From JALQUL01 sp040382935 (lineage in GTDB: Bacteria > Pseudomonadota > Gammaproteobacteria > Burkholderiales > Burkholderiaceae_C), in assembly GCA_040382935.1 (NCBI GenBank), contig JBEIEP010000004.1, positions 62,001 through 126,000 on the forward strand: a stretch of DNA of 64,000 nucleotides. The letters are read 5' to 3'. Both the position numbers and the translations under genes were made by a program. Each line of letters starts with the position of its first letter. Positions within the stretch are counted from its first letter, which is position 1. Under the pieces are notes generated by a model. That model worked only from the letters and a program-made list of their open reading frames with translations. It was not told the origin of the DNA and searched no databases. This document shows, piece by piece, positions 7,660 through 16,450 of this stretch.

Positions 7660-8571
7660 TTAATGCCCCGCTTCACTCACCCAATCAAAAAGGGGGTGCT
7701 GGTCCAGCCCTTTGCACAACCTCATTTGCCAATGACGCCCATTGGGAACCAAACCTAAGGCTTTTTGCAAGGCCAAAATCTGGTTCACAGACTGTGCCTG
7801 AGCCCCCAAAGTGGCGGGCGGTAGTGGGGCAAACACCGCGCTTCCAGAGCCTGTCATGCGGCCAGCTAGGCCTACATTCTCTAAAAGCTGCAGCGCTGTA
7901 GCCACCTCAGGGCATAGCGTTGTCGCCACCCCTTGGAGGTCATTACAACCAAATCCAAAAGGAGTACGTGCATCAGCAGTAAAGCCAAGGATTGTAGCAG
8001 GTTTGGTATCGCGTTTCAGCAGCTCGGACTGGAAAATGCCTTGCGTGGCCAGGCCAGTCGGGGGTTTGAGGACCACAAATTGGGCCGCGGGAAGCGCCAG
8101 GGGGGTGAGTTGCTCGCCTACCCCTTCCACCCAGGCATTTTGACCGCCTATAAAAAACGGAATGTCAGCGCCCAACTGTGCGCCCAGGCGGGCAAGATCT
8201 GCGCGACCAAGCCCCAGATTCCAAAGGCGGTTCAAACCTAGCAGACAGGTTGCGGCGTCTGACGAACCGCCACCCAATCCGGCCTCAGAGGGGATATCCT
8301 TGCGAAGGGTGATGTGAACGCCTAAAGGGCAACCGGTGGCCTGTTGCAATGCCCGTGCCGCCTTGGTGCACAGGTCGTCGCTGGGAAGGGCAACAGTCAG
8401 GTCATGGCGGCTGATCGCGCCATGGGGCCGTGTTTCTAGGTGCAGAGTGTCTTGCCAATCAATGAGCGCAAAAACCGATTGCAGCAGGTGGTACCCGTCG
8501 TCCCTGCGGCCTACCACGTGCAAAAACAAATTGAGCTTGGCCGGAGCGGCTAAATCGTACAGGGTACTCAT
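7660..8571 (-). CDS. ispE: 4-diphosphocytidyl-2-C-methyl-D-erythritol kinase IspE
   Basis: IspE phosphorylates CDP-methylerythritol in the MEP route to isoprenoids. The 303-residue GHMP kinase has APAKLNLFLHV near the N-terminus, the ATP-binding Gly-rich loop SEAGLGGGSSDAA, and the C-terminal MTGSGSAVF motif. The ATG at 8571 overlaps the lolB stop (ATGA). The upstream extension of the open frame lies within lolB and is spurious. The lolB-ispE-tRNA-prs order is standard for this order of bacteria. Confidence 0.97.
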   Translation of the reverse strand: MSTLYDLAAPAKLNLFLHVVGRRDDGYHLLQSVFALIDWQDTLHLETRPHGAISRHDLTVALPSDDLCTKAARALQQATGCPLGVHITLRKDIPSEAGLGGGSSDAATCLLGLNRLWNLGLGRADLARLGAQLGADIPFFIGGQNAWVEGVGEQLTPLALPAAQFVVLKPPTGLATQGIFQSELLKRDTKPATILGFTADARTPFGFGCNDLQGVATTLCPEVATALQLLENVGLAGRMTGSGSAVFAPLPPATLGAQAQSVNQILALQKALGLVPNGRHWQMRLCKGLDQHPLFDWVSEAGH

Positions 8572-9137
8572 GCGGGGGGATCTAAAACCAGGGTCAATCG
8601 AATCGCAGGGGCAGGTGACGCACGATAGGCGCGCAAACGCGTTTGGGCTTGTTCGCCTTCGATCAGCCACCCGGCCCCGGTCAGGGCCACGGTGCCTTGG
8701 CCGTTCAACCAAGCGAAAACACCGTCCAAAGGCAGTTCGCTGCCCAACTCTTGCGCCAACAAGGCGTCAAGGCTGGGAAAGTGTTGGTGGGTATCGCCTC
8801 GGCTCAGCCTGGCAAATTGGGCGTTCCATTGCACAGATGCCACGGTTGTACCAAACGGCGTTTCAAGCAGCAACTGGCCCTGAGTGCGGTTGCCTTGCAA
8901 GGTAAAACCCAGTTGCACCGACGGGTTGCCCCCGTTTGGGAACTGTAGGCCCAATCTCCCGGAAAACGCCTTAGCCGTTGGGTTTTGACCGGCCTGCGCC
9001 GCAGGCACCAAAGGCGGGTTGTCGGAGGTGACTGGGGTAGTGCATCCGGCCAGGAACATAGTCAGCACCAACAGCCCTAAAGATGGCGTGGCCAAGGCAT
9101 AGCGCCAACATGGGTCACGGGCGGTTACAACAGGCAT
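8568..9137 (-). CDS. lolB: Outer-membrane lipoprotein LolB
   Basis: LolB receives lipoproteins from LolA and inserts them in the outer membrane. The 189-residue product has a lipoprotein signal with lipobox LAGC (Cys about residue 31), followed by TTPVTSDNPP, then a beta-rich domain: FSGRLGLQFPNG, QGQLLLETPFGTTVASVQW and the late hydrophobic GWLIEGE. Sequence similarity in this family is low, so context matters: it overlaps ispE by four bases and follows the TPR gene by 12 bases, as in relatives. Confidence 0.92.
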   Translation of the reverse strand: MPVVTARDPCWRYALATPSLGLLVLTMFLAGCTTPVTSDNPPLVPAAQAGQNPTAKAFSGRLGLQFPNGGNPSVQLGFTLQGNRTQGQLLLETPFGTTVASVQWNAQFARLSRGDTHQHFPSLDALLAQELGSELPLDGVFAWLNGQGTVALTGAGWLIEGEQAQTRLRAYRASPAPAIRLTLVLDPPA

Positions 9138-9149
9138 TTCGTGATGGGT

Positions 9150-10961
9150 TTAGGGCAGGGTTACGCCTAGGCGTTTGAGTGTTTTGACCAGTGCGGGGTA
9201 GGGAGACAGGTTATCAAAGGCATCTTGAAACACTTTGATCGCCCGGTCTTTTTGGCCTTGCATCCACAGCACCTCGCCCAAATGGGCGCCAATCTCGGGG
9301 TGGGGGTCTCGTTCGTAGGCGCGATTCAACCAGTGCGCTGCATCTTCAAGGTGGCCCAGCCGGTACTCCACCCACCCCAGGCTGTCCATAATCATGGCAT
9401 TGTTGGGTTGGCCTTTGTTGGCTTGGCTGATCAACTCCTTGGCCTCAAGGAGTTGTTGCCCATGGTCGGCCAGGGTGTACCCAAGGGCGTTGAGTGCCAA
9501 AGGGTCGCTAGGATCGTCTTGAACCACCTGACGAAGTTGCAATAACGCAGCACGGGTATCGCCCAGTTCTTCTAACAGGGTCGCACGCGCGATCTGCAAA
9601 GCTTTGTCGTTGGGCGCAGCGGCCAGGCGCTCGTTTAGGGCGGTGAGCGCTTCTGGGTAGCGCCCCTTGGCACGCAAAACTTCGTCCCATAAGTGTGCCT
9701 TGTCCAAGGGGTTGTCTTGGGTGCGGTCAGGTGCCGCAGCCAAGGCCAGGGCCGCCTGTTCAAGTTCGCCTTTGCCCACTAATTGCAAAAGCCTAAGCCT
9801 TAACACCTCAGAGTCAAAGCGATCCAGGCTAACGCCTTCCAACCATTCTTCGATAGAACCTTGAGGGTTTTTAATAAGTTCCACTTCGGCCAGACGCAGG
9901 CGTATTTCTTGCGAAACTGCGGCAACTGCGTCGCTTGAGGTGTCCTTTGAGTAGTCAAGGTCCAGCTGGCGCGCCCGCTCCAGCATGGCCTTGGCTTTGT
10001 TCCACCGCAACGCGGCTATTTGGTAGCGTGCCAACAGCAGGCCTACTGCCGGATTGTTGGGGTGCTTGCGCCACGCGCTTTCAAGCATAGCAAGGGTTGG
10101 CCCCGCGCCTTCTTGTTCGGCCTGCCAGCGCACCAAGTTGAGCACCGTGGCGCTGTCGCCGTGTTGTTCGATCTGGGCAATAAACCACCGCTTGAGTATT
10201 TCTGGTCTTAAGGGCAACAACGCGGCCGCCAAGCCAATGGTTTCGGGGTGCCTGGCGTCTAGGGCCGCGGCGGCCTGGAAAAGGGCCAGTGCCGCTTCTG
10301 TGTCAGACGCGCCAAGCTGCAGGCGGGCCATGGCCACGGTAGCGTAAACAGCGGTTTGGGGTGCGGCCCGATGGGGTGCCAGAACCCGCTCTAGGGCTTT
10401 GAGTGTGGCAGGGGTTGGTGCAGTAGCGCCGTACCACCGGGGCAACTCACGCAAGAGTGCATTTTTGCCGGCGGCATCGCTTTTTTCCAAGGCCGCCTTT
10501 AGTGCGTCATAGGATCGTTCTTTAGGCTGCGTTCGTAACATGATGGTGAACCAATACACCGCGGCCTTGGCAGAGGTGGGCATGGTCTGCGTCCAGGCAC
10601 GGCCCGCATCGATAGCGTGATCGGCCGATCGCATGACGAATGCATACTGCACCGCTTTTTCAAACAATTCATCGCGCTTCACTTCTTTGGCGATTTGGTA
10701 GTAGTAGGCGACGGCGCCCTCAATGTCTCCATTGCGGGCGCTCAATTCGGCCAGCAGAACGTAGCCCATGGTTTTACCGTCCAGATCGGAATTGACCACC
10801 CCAATTGCCGTGGGGCTTGGGTTGGTCCCGGTGCCTACATCTTGCGACTGACCAAGGACGACGCTGTGTGCGGACACAGCCAGTAAGCCGCAAAACAAGA
10901 CGCGAATGAATGGAAAAAGGGCCGATAGCGGATGCACGTTCATCGGGGGATGATAATTCAT
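9150..10961 (-). CDS. Exported tetratricopeptide-repeat protein
   Basis: The 603-residue protein starts with a signal peptide (cleavage probably after VVLG-Q, near residue 38), so it is periplasmic or outer-membrane attached from inside. The rest is helical TPR/Sel1-like repeats; clear ones include ALNALGYTLADHGQQLLEA, SLGWVEYRLGHLEDAAHWL and IGAHLGEVLWMQGQKDRAI near the C-terminus. Such repeats bind other proteins; no catalytic motif is visible. An alternative ATG at 10943 gives a tighter signal peptide. It precedes lolB by 12 bases, suggesting an envelope role. It diverges from mutM. Confidence 0.85.
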   Translation of the reverse strand: MNYHPPMNVHPLSALFPFIRVLFCGLLAVSAHSVVLGQSQDVGTGTNPSPTAIGVVNSDLDGKTMGYVLLAELSARNGDIEGAVAYYYQIAKEVKRDELFEKAVQYAFVMRSADHAIDAGRAWTQTMPTSAKAAVYWFTIMLRTQPKERSYDALKAALEKSDAAGKNALLRELPRWYGATAPTPATLKALERVLAPHRAAPQTAVYATVAMARLQLGASDTEAALALFQAAAALDARHPETIGLAAALLPLRPEILKRWFIAQIEQHGDSATVLNLVRWQAEQEGAGPTLAMLESAWRKHPNNPAVGLLLARYQIAALRWNKAKAMLERARQLDLDYSKDTSSDAVAAVSQEIRLRLAEVELIKNPQGSIEEWLEGVSLDRFDSEVLRLRLLQLVGKGELEQAALALAAAPDRTQDNPLDKAHLWDEVLRAKGRYPEALTALNERLAAAPNDKALQIARATLLEELGDTRAALLQLRQVVQDDPSDPLALNALGYTLADHGQQLLEAKELISQANKGQPNNAMIMDSLGWVEYRLGHLEDAAHWLNRAYERDPHPEIGAHLGEVLWMQGQKDRAIKVFQDAFDNLSPYPALVKTLKRLGVTLP

Positions 10962-11016
10962 GCGGCTGCGCTTTCAGTACACTGCCAGTCCCGCCCTCAT
11001 TGCTTGAAAGACCTCT

Positions 11017-11832
11017 GTGCCAGAACTACCCGAAGTTGAAGTGACGCGCCGCAGTTTTGCTGATGCCATTGGCGGCGCGGCCGTTGTTGGTGTTGCGCTG
11101 GGCAAGCCGCTGCGCTGGCCCTTGGGCATTGACCCTGTGCAACTGGTGGGGCGCAAAGTGGTGGCCGTGCGGCGGCGTGGTAAATACCTGCTCATGGATT
11201 TGGACCAAGGCCTATTGTTGCTGCACCTGGGTATGTCGGGCAGCCTGCGTTTTGCGCGCGATTTACCACCCCAGGCGTCGCATGATCATTTTGACTTACA
11301 CACCACCTCTGGCACTTTGCGTTTGCACGACCCTAGGCGGTTTGGTGCGGTGGTGTGGGCGCCAAGCGAGGCGTCGCCTCAGGCACAAAAGCTATTGGGT
11401 CACTTGGGCGTAGAGCCTTTTTCAGAGGGGTTTTCTGTGGCGCAATTGCATGCCGGCTTAAAGGCCAGTCGCAGTGCGATCAAGCTGGCGTTGTTACAGG
11501 GGCATATCGTGGTCGGCGTAGGAAACATCTACGCCTGCGAAGCCTTGTTTTTGGCGGGTATTTCGCCGGTGGCCACCGCCTTGCAATTGAGCCGCCCACG
11601 TGTCACGCGTTTGCACGGGCAGGTGGTAAAGGTACTTACAGAGGCGGTGAACAAAGGCGGCAGCACCTTAAAGGACTTCTCTAGCGCCGACGGAGTAAAT
11701 GGCCATTACCAATTCGAGGCCTGGGTCTATGGCAGGCAGGGCCTTCCCTGCCGAATCTGCGCCACGCCCATCGCTCGCATCACCCAAGGGCAGCGCTCAA
11801 CGTATTTTTGCCCGCGCTGCCAAAAACGATGA
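11017..11832 (+). CDS. mutM: Formamidopyrimidine-DNA glycosylase (Fpg)
   Basis: MutM excises 8-oxoguanine and formamidopyrimidines and cuts the abasic site. The 271-residue product begins with GTG and PELPEVE, in which Pro2 is the nucleophile and Glu3 is catalytic once Met is removed. The helix-two-turn-helix region contains VVGVGNIYACEALF. The C-terminal zinc finger is C-x2-C-x16-C-x2-C (from CRIC to CPRC), all four Cys present. The stop overlaps the mutY ATG by two bases, so the two 8-oxoG repair enzymes are translated together. Confidence 0.97.
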   Translation: MPELPEVEVTRRSFADAIGGAAVVGVALGKPLRWPLGIDPVQLVGRKVVAVRRRGKYLLMDLDQGLLLLHLGMSGSLRFARDLPPQASHDHFDLHTTSGTLRLHDPRRFGAVVWAPSEASPQAQKLLGHLGVEPFSEGFSVAQLHAGLKASRSAIKLALLQGHIVVGVGNIYACEALFLAGISPVATALQLSRPRVTRLHGQVVKVLTEAVNKGGSTLKDFSSADGVNGHYQFEAWVYGRQGLPCRICATPIARITQGQRSTYFCPRCQKR

Positions 11833-12992
11833 AACAACCGAAGCCTCTTGCAAGGGATGGTGGGACAGATGTGCCGCACGGCCCCGTGCCAGCCGCGCCT
11901 GACGACCTTAACTTTGCCCACCATTTGATGCACTGGCAACGTGCGCACGGACGCCACCATTTGCCCTGGCAGCGCGACCGTGACCCCTACAAAGTGTGGT
12001 TGTCTGAAATCATGTTGCAGCAGACCCAAGTGAGCACGGTGGTGGATTATTTTGAACGTTTTGTGGTGCGTTTCCCTACCGTAGAGGCGTTGGCGCAAGC
12101 CCCCTTGGACGAGGTGATGGGCCTGTGGAGCGGCTTGGGGTATTACAGCCGCGCGCGCAATTTGCACTGCTGTGCCCAGCAGGTGGTGAGCCAATGGCAG
12201 GGCCGGTTTCCGCCATTGCCCGCGCAGTTGCAGCAATTGCCAGGCATAGGGAGATCTACCGCTGCGGCCATCGCGGCCACCTGCTTTGAGCAGCGCGTGA
12301 GCATTTTGGATGGCAACGCCAAGCGGGTGATTGCCCGCTACCTGGGGTTTACCGACAACGTCGCCACTTCGGCCAACGAAAAGCGGCTCTGGGCTCTGGC
12401 CGAAACCTTGTTACCGCCCGCTGCCTCACCGGCGTCTCCCCCGTTGCAAACGCCGTCGCCAATGGCGACCTACACCCAAGGCCTAATGGATTTGGGTGCC
12501 ACCCTGTGTACGGCCAAGTCCCCGGCGTGTGACCGTTGCCCGGTACAAAGCGGATGCCAGGCGCACCGTTTGCAATTGCAGACGGCCATTCCCTTGAAGC
12601 AAAAACAACTCAAACGCAGCCACTCGTCGTATTGGCTGCTTTGCGCGCAATGGCAAAGCCAGGAGGGGGGCCAAACACTGTTGCAGCGCAGGCCTCTAAA
12701 GGGTATTTGGGCGGGTTTGTTGTGTTTGCCGGTGTTTGATAGTTATGACCAACTCATCGCCGCATTGCCACTGTCATTATCGAAGGCTGTGGTGGTTTCC
12801 GAGCCGGTCGCGCACGCGTTGACGCACAAGGATTTGCGCCTTTTCTTTGTATCGGTGAAAGTGCCAAAGGGTGGCACCGCGCCTTTGGCCCGTCGCTTAA
12901 ACGGGCAGTGGTTGCTGGATACACGATGGCCTGACGAAGGCCTGCCCGCGCCGGTTAGGCGTTGGTTAGGCGTTGGTTGGTGTAGCGTCTAG
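11829..12992 (+). CDS. mutY: A/G-specific adenine glycosylase MutY
   Basis: MutY removes adenine mispaired with 8-oxoguanine, complementing MutM. In the 387-residue product the catalytic Glu60 lies in WLSEIMLQQTQV, the helix-hairpin-helix in LPGIGRSTAAAI (138-149) and the catalytic Asp161 in ILDGNAKRV. The [4Fe-4S] ligands are C227-x6-C234-x2-C237-x5-C243, all present. The C-terminal Nudix-like 8-oxoG recognition domain follows. The start ATG overlaps the mutM stop. The last 27 bases overlap the end of rapZ on the other strand, at an 11-bp tandem duplication. Confidence 0.97.
   Translation: MKQPKPLARDGGTDVPHGPVPAAPDDLNFAHHLMHWQRAHGRHHLPWQRDRDPYKVWLSEIMLQQTQVSTVVDYFERFVVRFPTVEALAQAPLDEVMGLWSGLGYYSRARNLHCCAQQVVSQWQGRFPPLPAQLQQLPGIGRSTAAAIAATCFEQRVSILDGNAKRVIARYLGFTDNVATSANEKRLWALAETLLPPAASPASPPLQTPSPMATYTQGLMDLGATLCTAKSPACDRCPVQSGCQAHRLQLQTAIPLKQKQLKRSHSSYWLLCAQWQSQEGGQTLLQRRPLKGIWAGLLCLPVFDSYDQLIAALPLSLSKAVVVSEPVAHALTHKDLRLFFVSVKVPKGGTAPLARRLNGQWLLDTRWPDEGLPAPVRRWLGVGWCSV
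12953..12974. repeat. 11-bp tandem duplication at the mutY/rapZ junction
   Basis: GGTTAGGCGTT occurs twice without a gap (12953-12963, 12964-12974), followed by a partial third copy GGTTGG. It encodes the end of mutY on one strand and provides the rapZ TAA stop (12966-12968) on the other. Confidence 0.8.
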
Positions 12993-13871
12993 TTCACGGT
13001 GGCGTTTGAGTACCGCCCAGGGCAGTTTTTGTTCGGCCACGGTTTGCGCAAAATGCCCTGTCAGTTGTTCTACCAAATACACCGAGCGGTGCTGGCCGCC
13101 AGTGCAACCAATGGCTACCGTCACGTAACTGCGTTGGTCCCGGTTCATTGACGGCAGCCACCGTGTCAAAAACGTTTGAATTTGATTTTGCATGGCCACA
13201 ACATCGGCGTTATAGCCTAGGAATTGCGCCACCGCTGCATCACGCCCCGTCAAGGCCTTCAGAGCGCCCTCGTAGTAGGGGTTGGGCAGCATGCGCACGT
13301 CAAACACAAAGTCGGCGTCTAGCGGCAATCCCTTTTTGAACCCGAAAGACTCAAACACCAAGGTCAGTGCGTTGCCCGCATTTTCAAAAAGGGCTTGGAC
13401 ATAGACCTGTAGTTGCTGGCCTCTGATCAGGCTGGTGTCAATGACATGGGCGTGTTCACGCAAGTCCATCAGCATTTGGCGCTCAAGCTCGATCGACTCG
13501 ATCAATGCGTGTTGGTGCGTGGTCTGGGTGTTGCTTTCAGAGGCATTGAGCGGGTGGCGGCGGCGGGTCTCAGAAAAACGACGCACCAGTGTGTCGGTGG
13601 TGGCGTCCAAAAACAAGGCCTTCACCCGCACTCGTTCGGCGGCCAGATCAGCGATCAGGCGGGGCAGTTGGGGTAGGGCGTCGGCACTGCGCACGTCTAT
13701 GGCCACCGCCACTTTTCGGGTTTTGCGCATCTCCATTAAATCAATGAAGGCGGTGAGCAACTGCGGCGGCAAGTTGTCTACGCAATAAAAACCTGCGTCT
13801 TCCAGTGCGTTAAGCGCGACCGATTTACCTGAACCCGACATGCCTGTGATGAGAACCAAATCTTGCTTCAT
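12966..13871 (-). CDS. rapZ: RNase adapter protein RapZ
   Basis: RapZ is a nucleotide-binding regulator; in enterobacteria it presents the sRNA GlmZ to RNase E and so controls GlmS. Whether that circuit exists here is unknown. The 301-residue product has P-loop GMSGSGKS (10-17), a DxxG-type switch region, and the conserved C-terminal GCTGGQHRSVYLVEQL. It overlaps recN by four bases, so it is translated from the recN message. The hprK gene, which normally lies next to rapZ in Burkholderiales, is not here. Confidence 0.95.
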   Translation of the reverse strand: MKQDLVLITGMSGSGKSVALNALEDAGFYCVDNLPPQLLTAFIDLMEMRKTRKVAVAIDVRSADALPQLPRLIADLAAERVRVKALFLDATTDTLVRRFSETRRRHPLNASESNTQTTHQHALIESIELERQMLMDLREHAHVIDTSLIRGQQLQVYVQALFENAGNALTLVFESFGFKKGLPLDADFVFDVRMLPNPYYEGALKALTGRDAAVAQFLGYNADVVAMQNQIQTFLTRWLPSMNRDQRSYVTVAIGCTGGQHRSVYLVEQLTGHFAQTVAEQKLPWAVLKRHRELDATPTNA

Positions 13872-15544
13872 GGCTTGGCCTTGTTGGCGGCACCCAGTAC
13901 CAGCATTTCGCGGGCGTGGGCCTGTGAGGTGGGGGTAATGGGATCGCCCGCTAACATGCGGGCAATTTCTAGTTCGCGCTGGTCATTGCCCAATGTGTCA
14001 ACACGGCTTAGGGTTTGATCGCCAAGGCTTTGTTTGGATACACGCAAATGGTGGTGCGCATAGGCGGCAACCTGCGGCAAATGGGTTACGGCCAGGACCT
14101 GATGGTTGTGTCCCAGTTCCCGCATCAAACGGCCCACCGCTTGCGCCACTGTACCGCCTACGCCCGCGTCCACTTCGTCAAAAATCAGTGTAGGGGCTGC
14201 ACCTGATTGTTGCGCCACGACGGTTAGCGCCAGGGCGATGCGTGACAACTCACCCCCCGAGGCTACCTTGGTGATGGGTTTCGGGCTGGTGCCCGTGTGA
14301 CCCGCCACCAAAAACTGAACCTCTTCGTTGCCGCTGGCCGCTGGCTGGTCGCGGGTTTCAAGTTCAACCACCAGTTGCCCACCCGGCATCCCCAAGGTTT
14401 GCATGGCCGCCGTAACCGCTTGGCCCAGTTGTGGCGCAGCGCTCTGGCGTGCTTGGCTTACCTGTTTGGCCAATTGGCTGTACACAGCCAGTTGCGATTG
14501 CGCTTGGCGCGCCAAGGTCTCAAGGTCAGATGCTGCATCTAGTGCCGCAAGTGCATACTCCCATTGGCTTAACAGGGCGGGTAGTGCTTCGGGTGGGGTT
14601 TTAAAGCGCCGCGACAAGGTCATCCACTGGCCCATGCGCTCGTCCAACTCAGCCAGGCGTTGGGGGTCCAAATCGGCACGTCTGAGGTAGGCTTGCAGGC
14701 TGTACACCGCATCCTGGGCCTGGGCCAAGCTGGCAGTCAGTTCATCAGCAATGGGGCCAAATGCGGGCTCGGTGGCTTGCACGGCGGCCAATGCGTGCTG
14801 CGATTTGGCCAATGCAGCCACCGCGCCCGTGTCATCCTGGTCTAGCAGCGCCAAGGCCAACTGGCTGGCATCCATCAAGGCTTGGGCGTTGGCTAAGCGG
14901 CTGTGCTGTAGGTTGATCTCGGCCCACTCGCCTTCTTTGGGGGCAAGGCGCCGTATTTCGGTTAACTGCCACAGCAGGTGCTCGCGTTCATTTTGTTGTT
15001 GCTGGTGCGAGTGCTCGGCGTCACGCAGTTTGGTTTGGGCTTGGCGCCATTGGGCATAGGCCTCAGCCAAGGCCTGTGTCTGAATGCCTGCAAAGGTGTC
15101 CAGCAGCTCACGAACCGCGCCGCCTCGGGTCAATGCGGCCCAGGCGTGCTGCCCATGGATATCCACCAATTGCTCGCCCAATTGACGCAACTGGCTAGCC
15201 GTGGCGGGGCTGCCGTTAATCCAGCCCCGGCTTTTGCCATCTTGGTCAATACTGCGGCGCAGCAGCAGGGTGTCTTGGGTGTCAAAACCACCCTGGTCCA
15301 ACCACTCTTCAACCGGCGATCCCGCAGGCGGCGGGTCAAATTCGGCCCAAATGTCGGCCCGCTGCGCGCCTTCGCGCACGGTGGTGGCGTCGGCCCGTGC
15401 GCCCAGGCATAGTTGCAGGGCGTCGATCAAAATCGACTTCCCGGCGCCCGTCTCACCGGTCAAGGCGGTAAAGCCTTGGTCCAAAGCCAGGTCCAGCTCT
15501 GCAACGATTACAAAATCTTTCAGGCTGATGCGCCGCAAGGCCAT
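13868..15544 (-). CDS. recN: DNA repair protein RecN
   Basis: RecN is an SMC-like ATPase acting early in double-strand break repair. The 558-residue protein has the N-terminal half-site with P-loop GETGAGKSI (30-38), a long central coiled-coil rich in Gln/Ala/Leu, and the C-terminal half with signature ASGGELSRIALAL and Walker B TLIFDEVDAGVGG. It starts two bases after the nadK stop and overlaps rapZ, forming nadK-recN-rapZ. No LexA box was identified upstream. Confidence 0.97.
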   Translation of the reverse strand: MALRRISLKDFVIVAELDLALDQGFTALTGETGAGKSILIDALQLCLGARADATTVREGAQRADIWAEFDPPPAGSPVEEWLDQGGFDTQDTLLLRRSIDQDGKSRGWINGSPATASQLRQLGEQLVDIHGQHAWAALTRGGAVRELLDTFAGIQTQALAEAYAQWRQAQTKLRDAEHSHQQQQNEREHLLWQLTEIRRLAPKEGEWAEINLQHSRLANAQALMDASQLALALLDQDDTGAVAALAKSQHALAAVQATEPAFGPIADELTASLAQAQDAVYSLQAYLRRADLDPQRLAELDERMGQWMTLSRRFKTPPEALPALLSQWEYALAALDAASDLETLARQAQSQLAVYSQLAKQVSQARQSAAPQLGQAVTAAMQTLGMPGGQLVVELETRDQPAASGNEEVQFLVAGHTGTSPKPITKVASGGELSRIALALTVVAQQSGAAPTLIFDEVDAGVGGTVAQAVGRLMRELGHNHQVLAVTHLPQVAAYAHHHLRVSKQSLGDQTLSRVDTLGNDQRELEIARMLAGDPITPTSQAHAREMLVLGAANKAKP

Positions 15545-15546
15545 GC

Positions 15547-16422
15547 TTACGATCCCCCCTCGTTCCAGTGCAGCTTCATGCGCAGGGTGTCAAAATAATT
15601 CCAACCCAGAGGGTGCAGCATCAACACAGAGTGATGGGATTTGGTCACCAACACCCTATCGCCCGGCATCAAGGCCGTTAACGACTGCATATCAAAATTG
15701 GCCGAAACATCTCGTCCCGACACGATCTCAACCGCAATCTCTGCGCTATCGGGGATCACGATGGGACGGTTGGACAAGGTATGAGGGGCAATAGGCACCA
15801 GCGCCCAGCCGTTGATGGAGGGGTGGAGCAGCGGCCCCCCGGCCGACAGCGAATAGGCGGTTGCCCCCGTGGGGGATGCGATGATCAATCCGTCGGCACG
15901 TTGGTTAGCCACAAAATGACCATCTACCTCTACACGCAGCTCCACCATGCCCGAGGTGGCGTCGCGGTTGACCACCACGTCGTTGACGGCCCAGGCTTCA
16001 AATATTTCAGCACCCGCCCGTAGCACGCGGGCGTGTATGAGGTGGCGGCGGTCTTGCAAGTAGTGGCCGCCAAGAATCGACCGTAGCACCGCTTCAAAGT
16101 CCTCAAAGCGGATATCGGTCACAAACCCCAAGCGCCCTTGGTTGATGCCTACCAGCGGCAACTCGCCTCCGGCCATTTTGCGCGCCACGCCCAGCATGGT
16201 GCCGTCGCCACCCACTACCAGCCCTAAATCACAACTTGCGCCAATGGCAGCGTGGTTCAGGGTGTCCCATTGGGTGATATCGCAGCACTGGGCGGTCTCG
16301 GCTTCTAGTGCCACCTCGCAGCCTTGGCTTTCTAGGAACGCGCCAATTTGCAGCAAGCCGGTTTTTGCACCCGGTGCGTGGTACTTGCCAAACAGCGCTA
16401 CTTTCTTGAAATGTGAAGCCAT
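15547..16422 (-). CDS. nadK: NAD kinase
   Basis: NadK phosphorylates NAD to NADP. From the ATG at 16422 the product is 291 residues beginning MASHFKKVALFGKY. The GGDG motif that binds substrate and ATP is at 71-74 (VVGGDGTML), with NQGRLGF and the later SPTGATAYSLSAGGP also conserved. A second in-frame ATG lies two codons upstream at 16428, but TGTAAT sits six bases before 16422, fitting leaderless expression from the shorter start. It diverges from hrcA over only 28 bases. Confidence 0.95.
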   Translation of the reverse strand: MASHFKKVALFGKYHAPGAKTGLLQIGAFLESQGCEVALEAETAQCCDITQWDTLNHAAIGASCDLGLVVGGDGTMLGVARKMAGGELPLVGINQGRLGFVTDIRFEDFEAVLRSILGGHYLQDRRHLIHARVLRAGAEIFEAWAVNDVVVNRDATSGMVELRVEVDGHFVANQRADGLIIASPTGATAYSLSAGGPLLHPSINGWALVPIAPHTLSNRPIVIPDSAEIAVEIVSGRDVSANFDMQSLTALMPGDRVLVTKSHHSVLMLHPLGWNYFDTLRMKLHWNEGGS

Positions 16423-16428
16423 ATCCAA

Positions 16429-16450
16429 ATTACAACACTAAAATCGCTCC
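16429..16450. promoter_or_regulatory. Back-to-back -10 boxes for nadK and hrcA
   Basis: Leftward, TGTAAT (16434-16429) is followed by six bases and the nadK ATG. Rightward, TAAAAT (16439-16444) is followed by six bases and the hrcA ATG. Both starts would be leaderless; neither gene has a Shine-Dalgarno site. The -35 positions are weak in both directions, so each would need to lie in or near the other gene's coding start. No CIRCE element is visible here. Confidence 0.45.

Noticed and set aside
15793..15800. Many long open frames opposite or out of frame with real genes, for example opposite nadK and recN
   Set aside because: They are shadows of GC-rich codon structure; they lack family motifs and ribosome sites and lie within well-identified genes.
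16423..16450. CIRCE operator before hrcA
   Set aside because: The 9-9-9 inverted repeat TTAGCACTC/GAGTGCTAA is not present in the nadK-hrcA gap.
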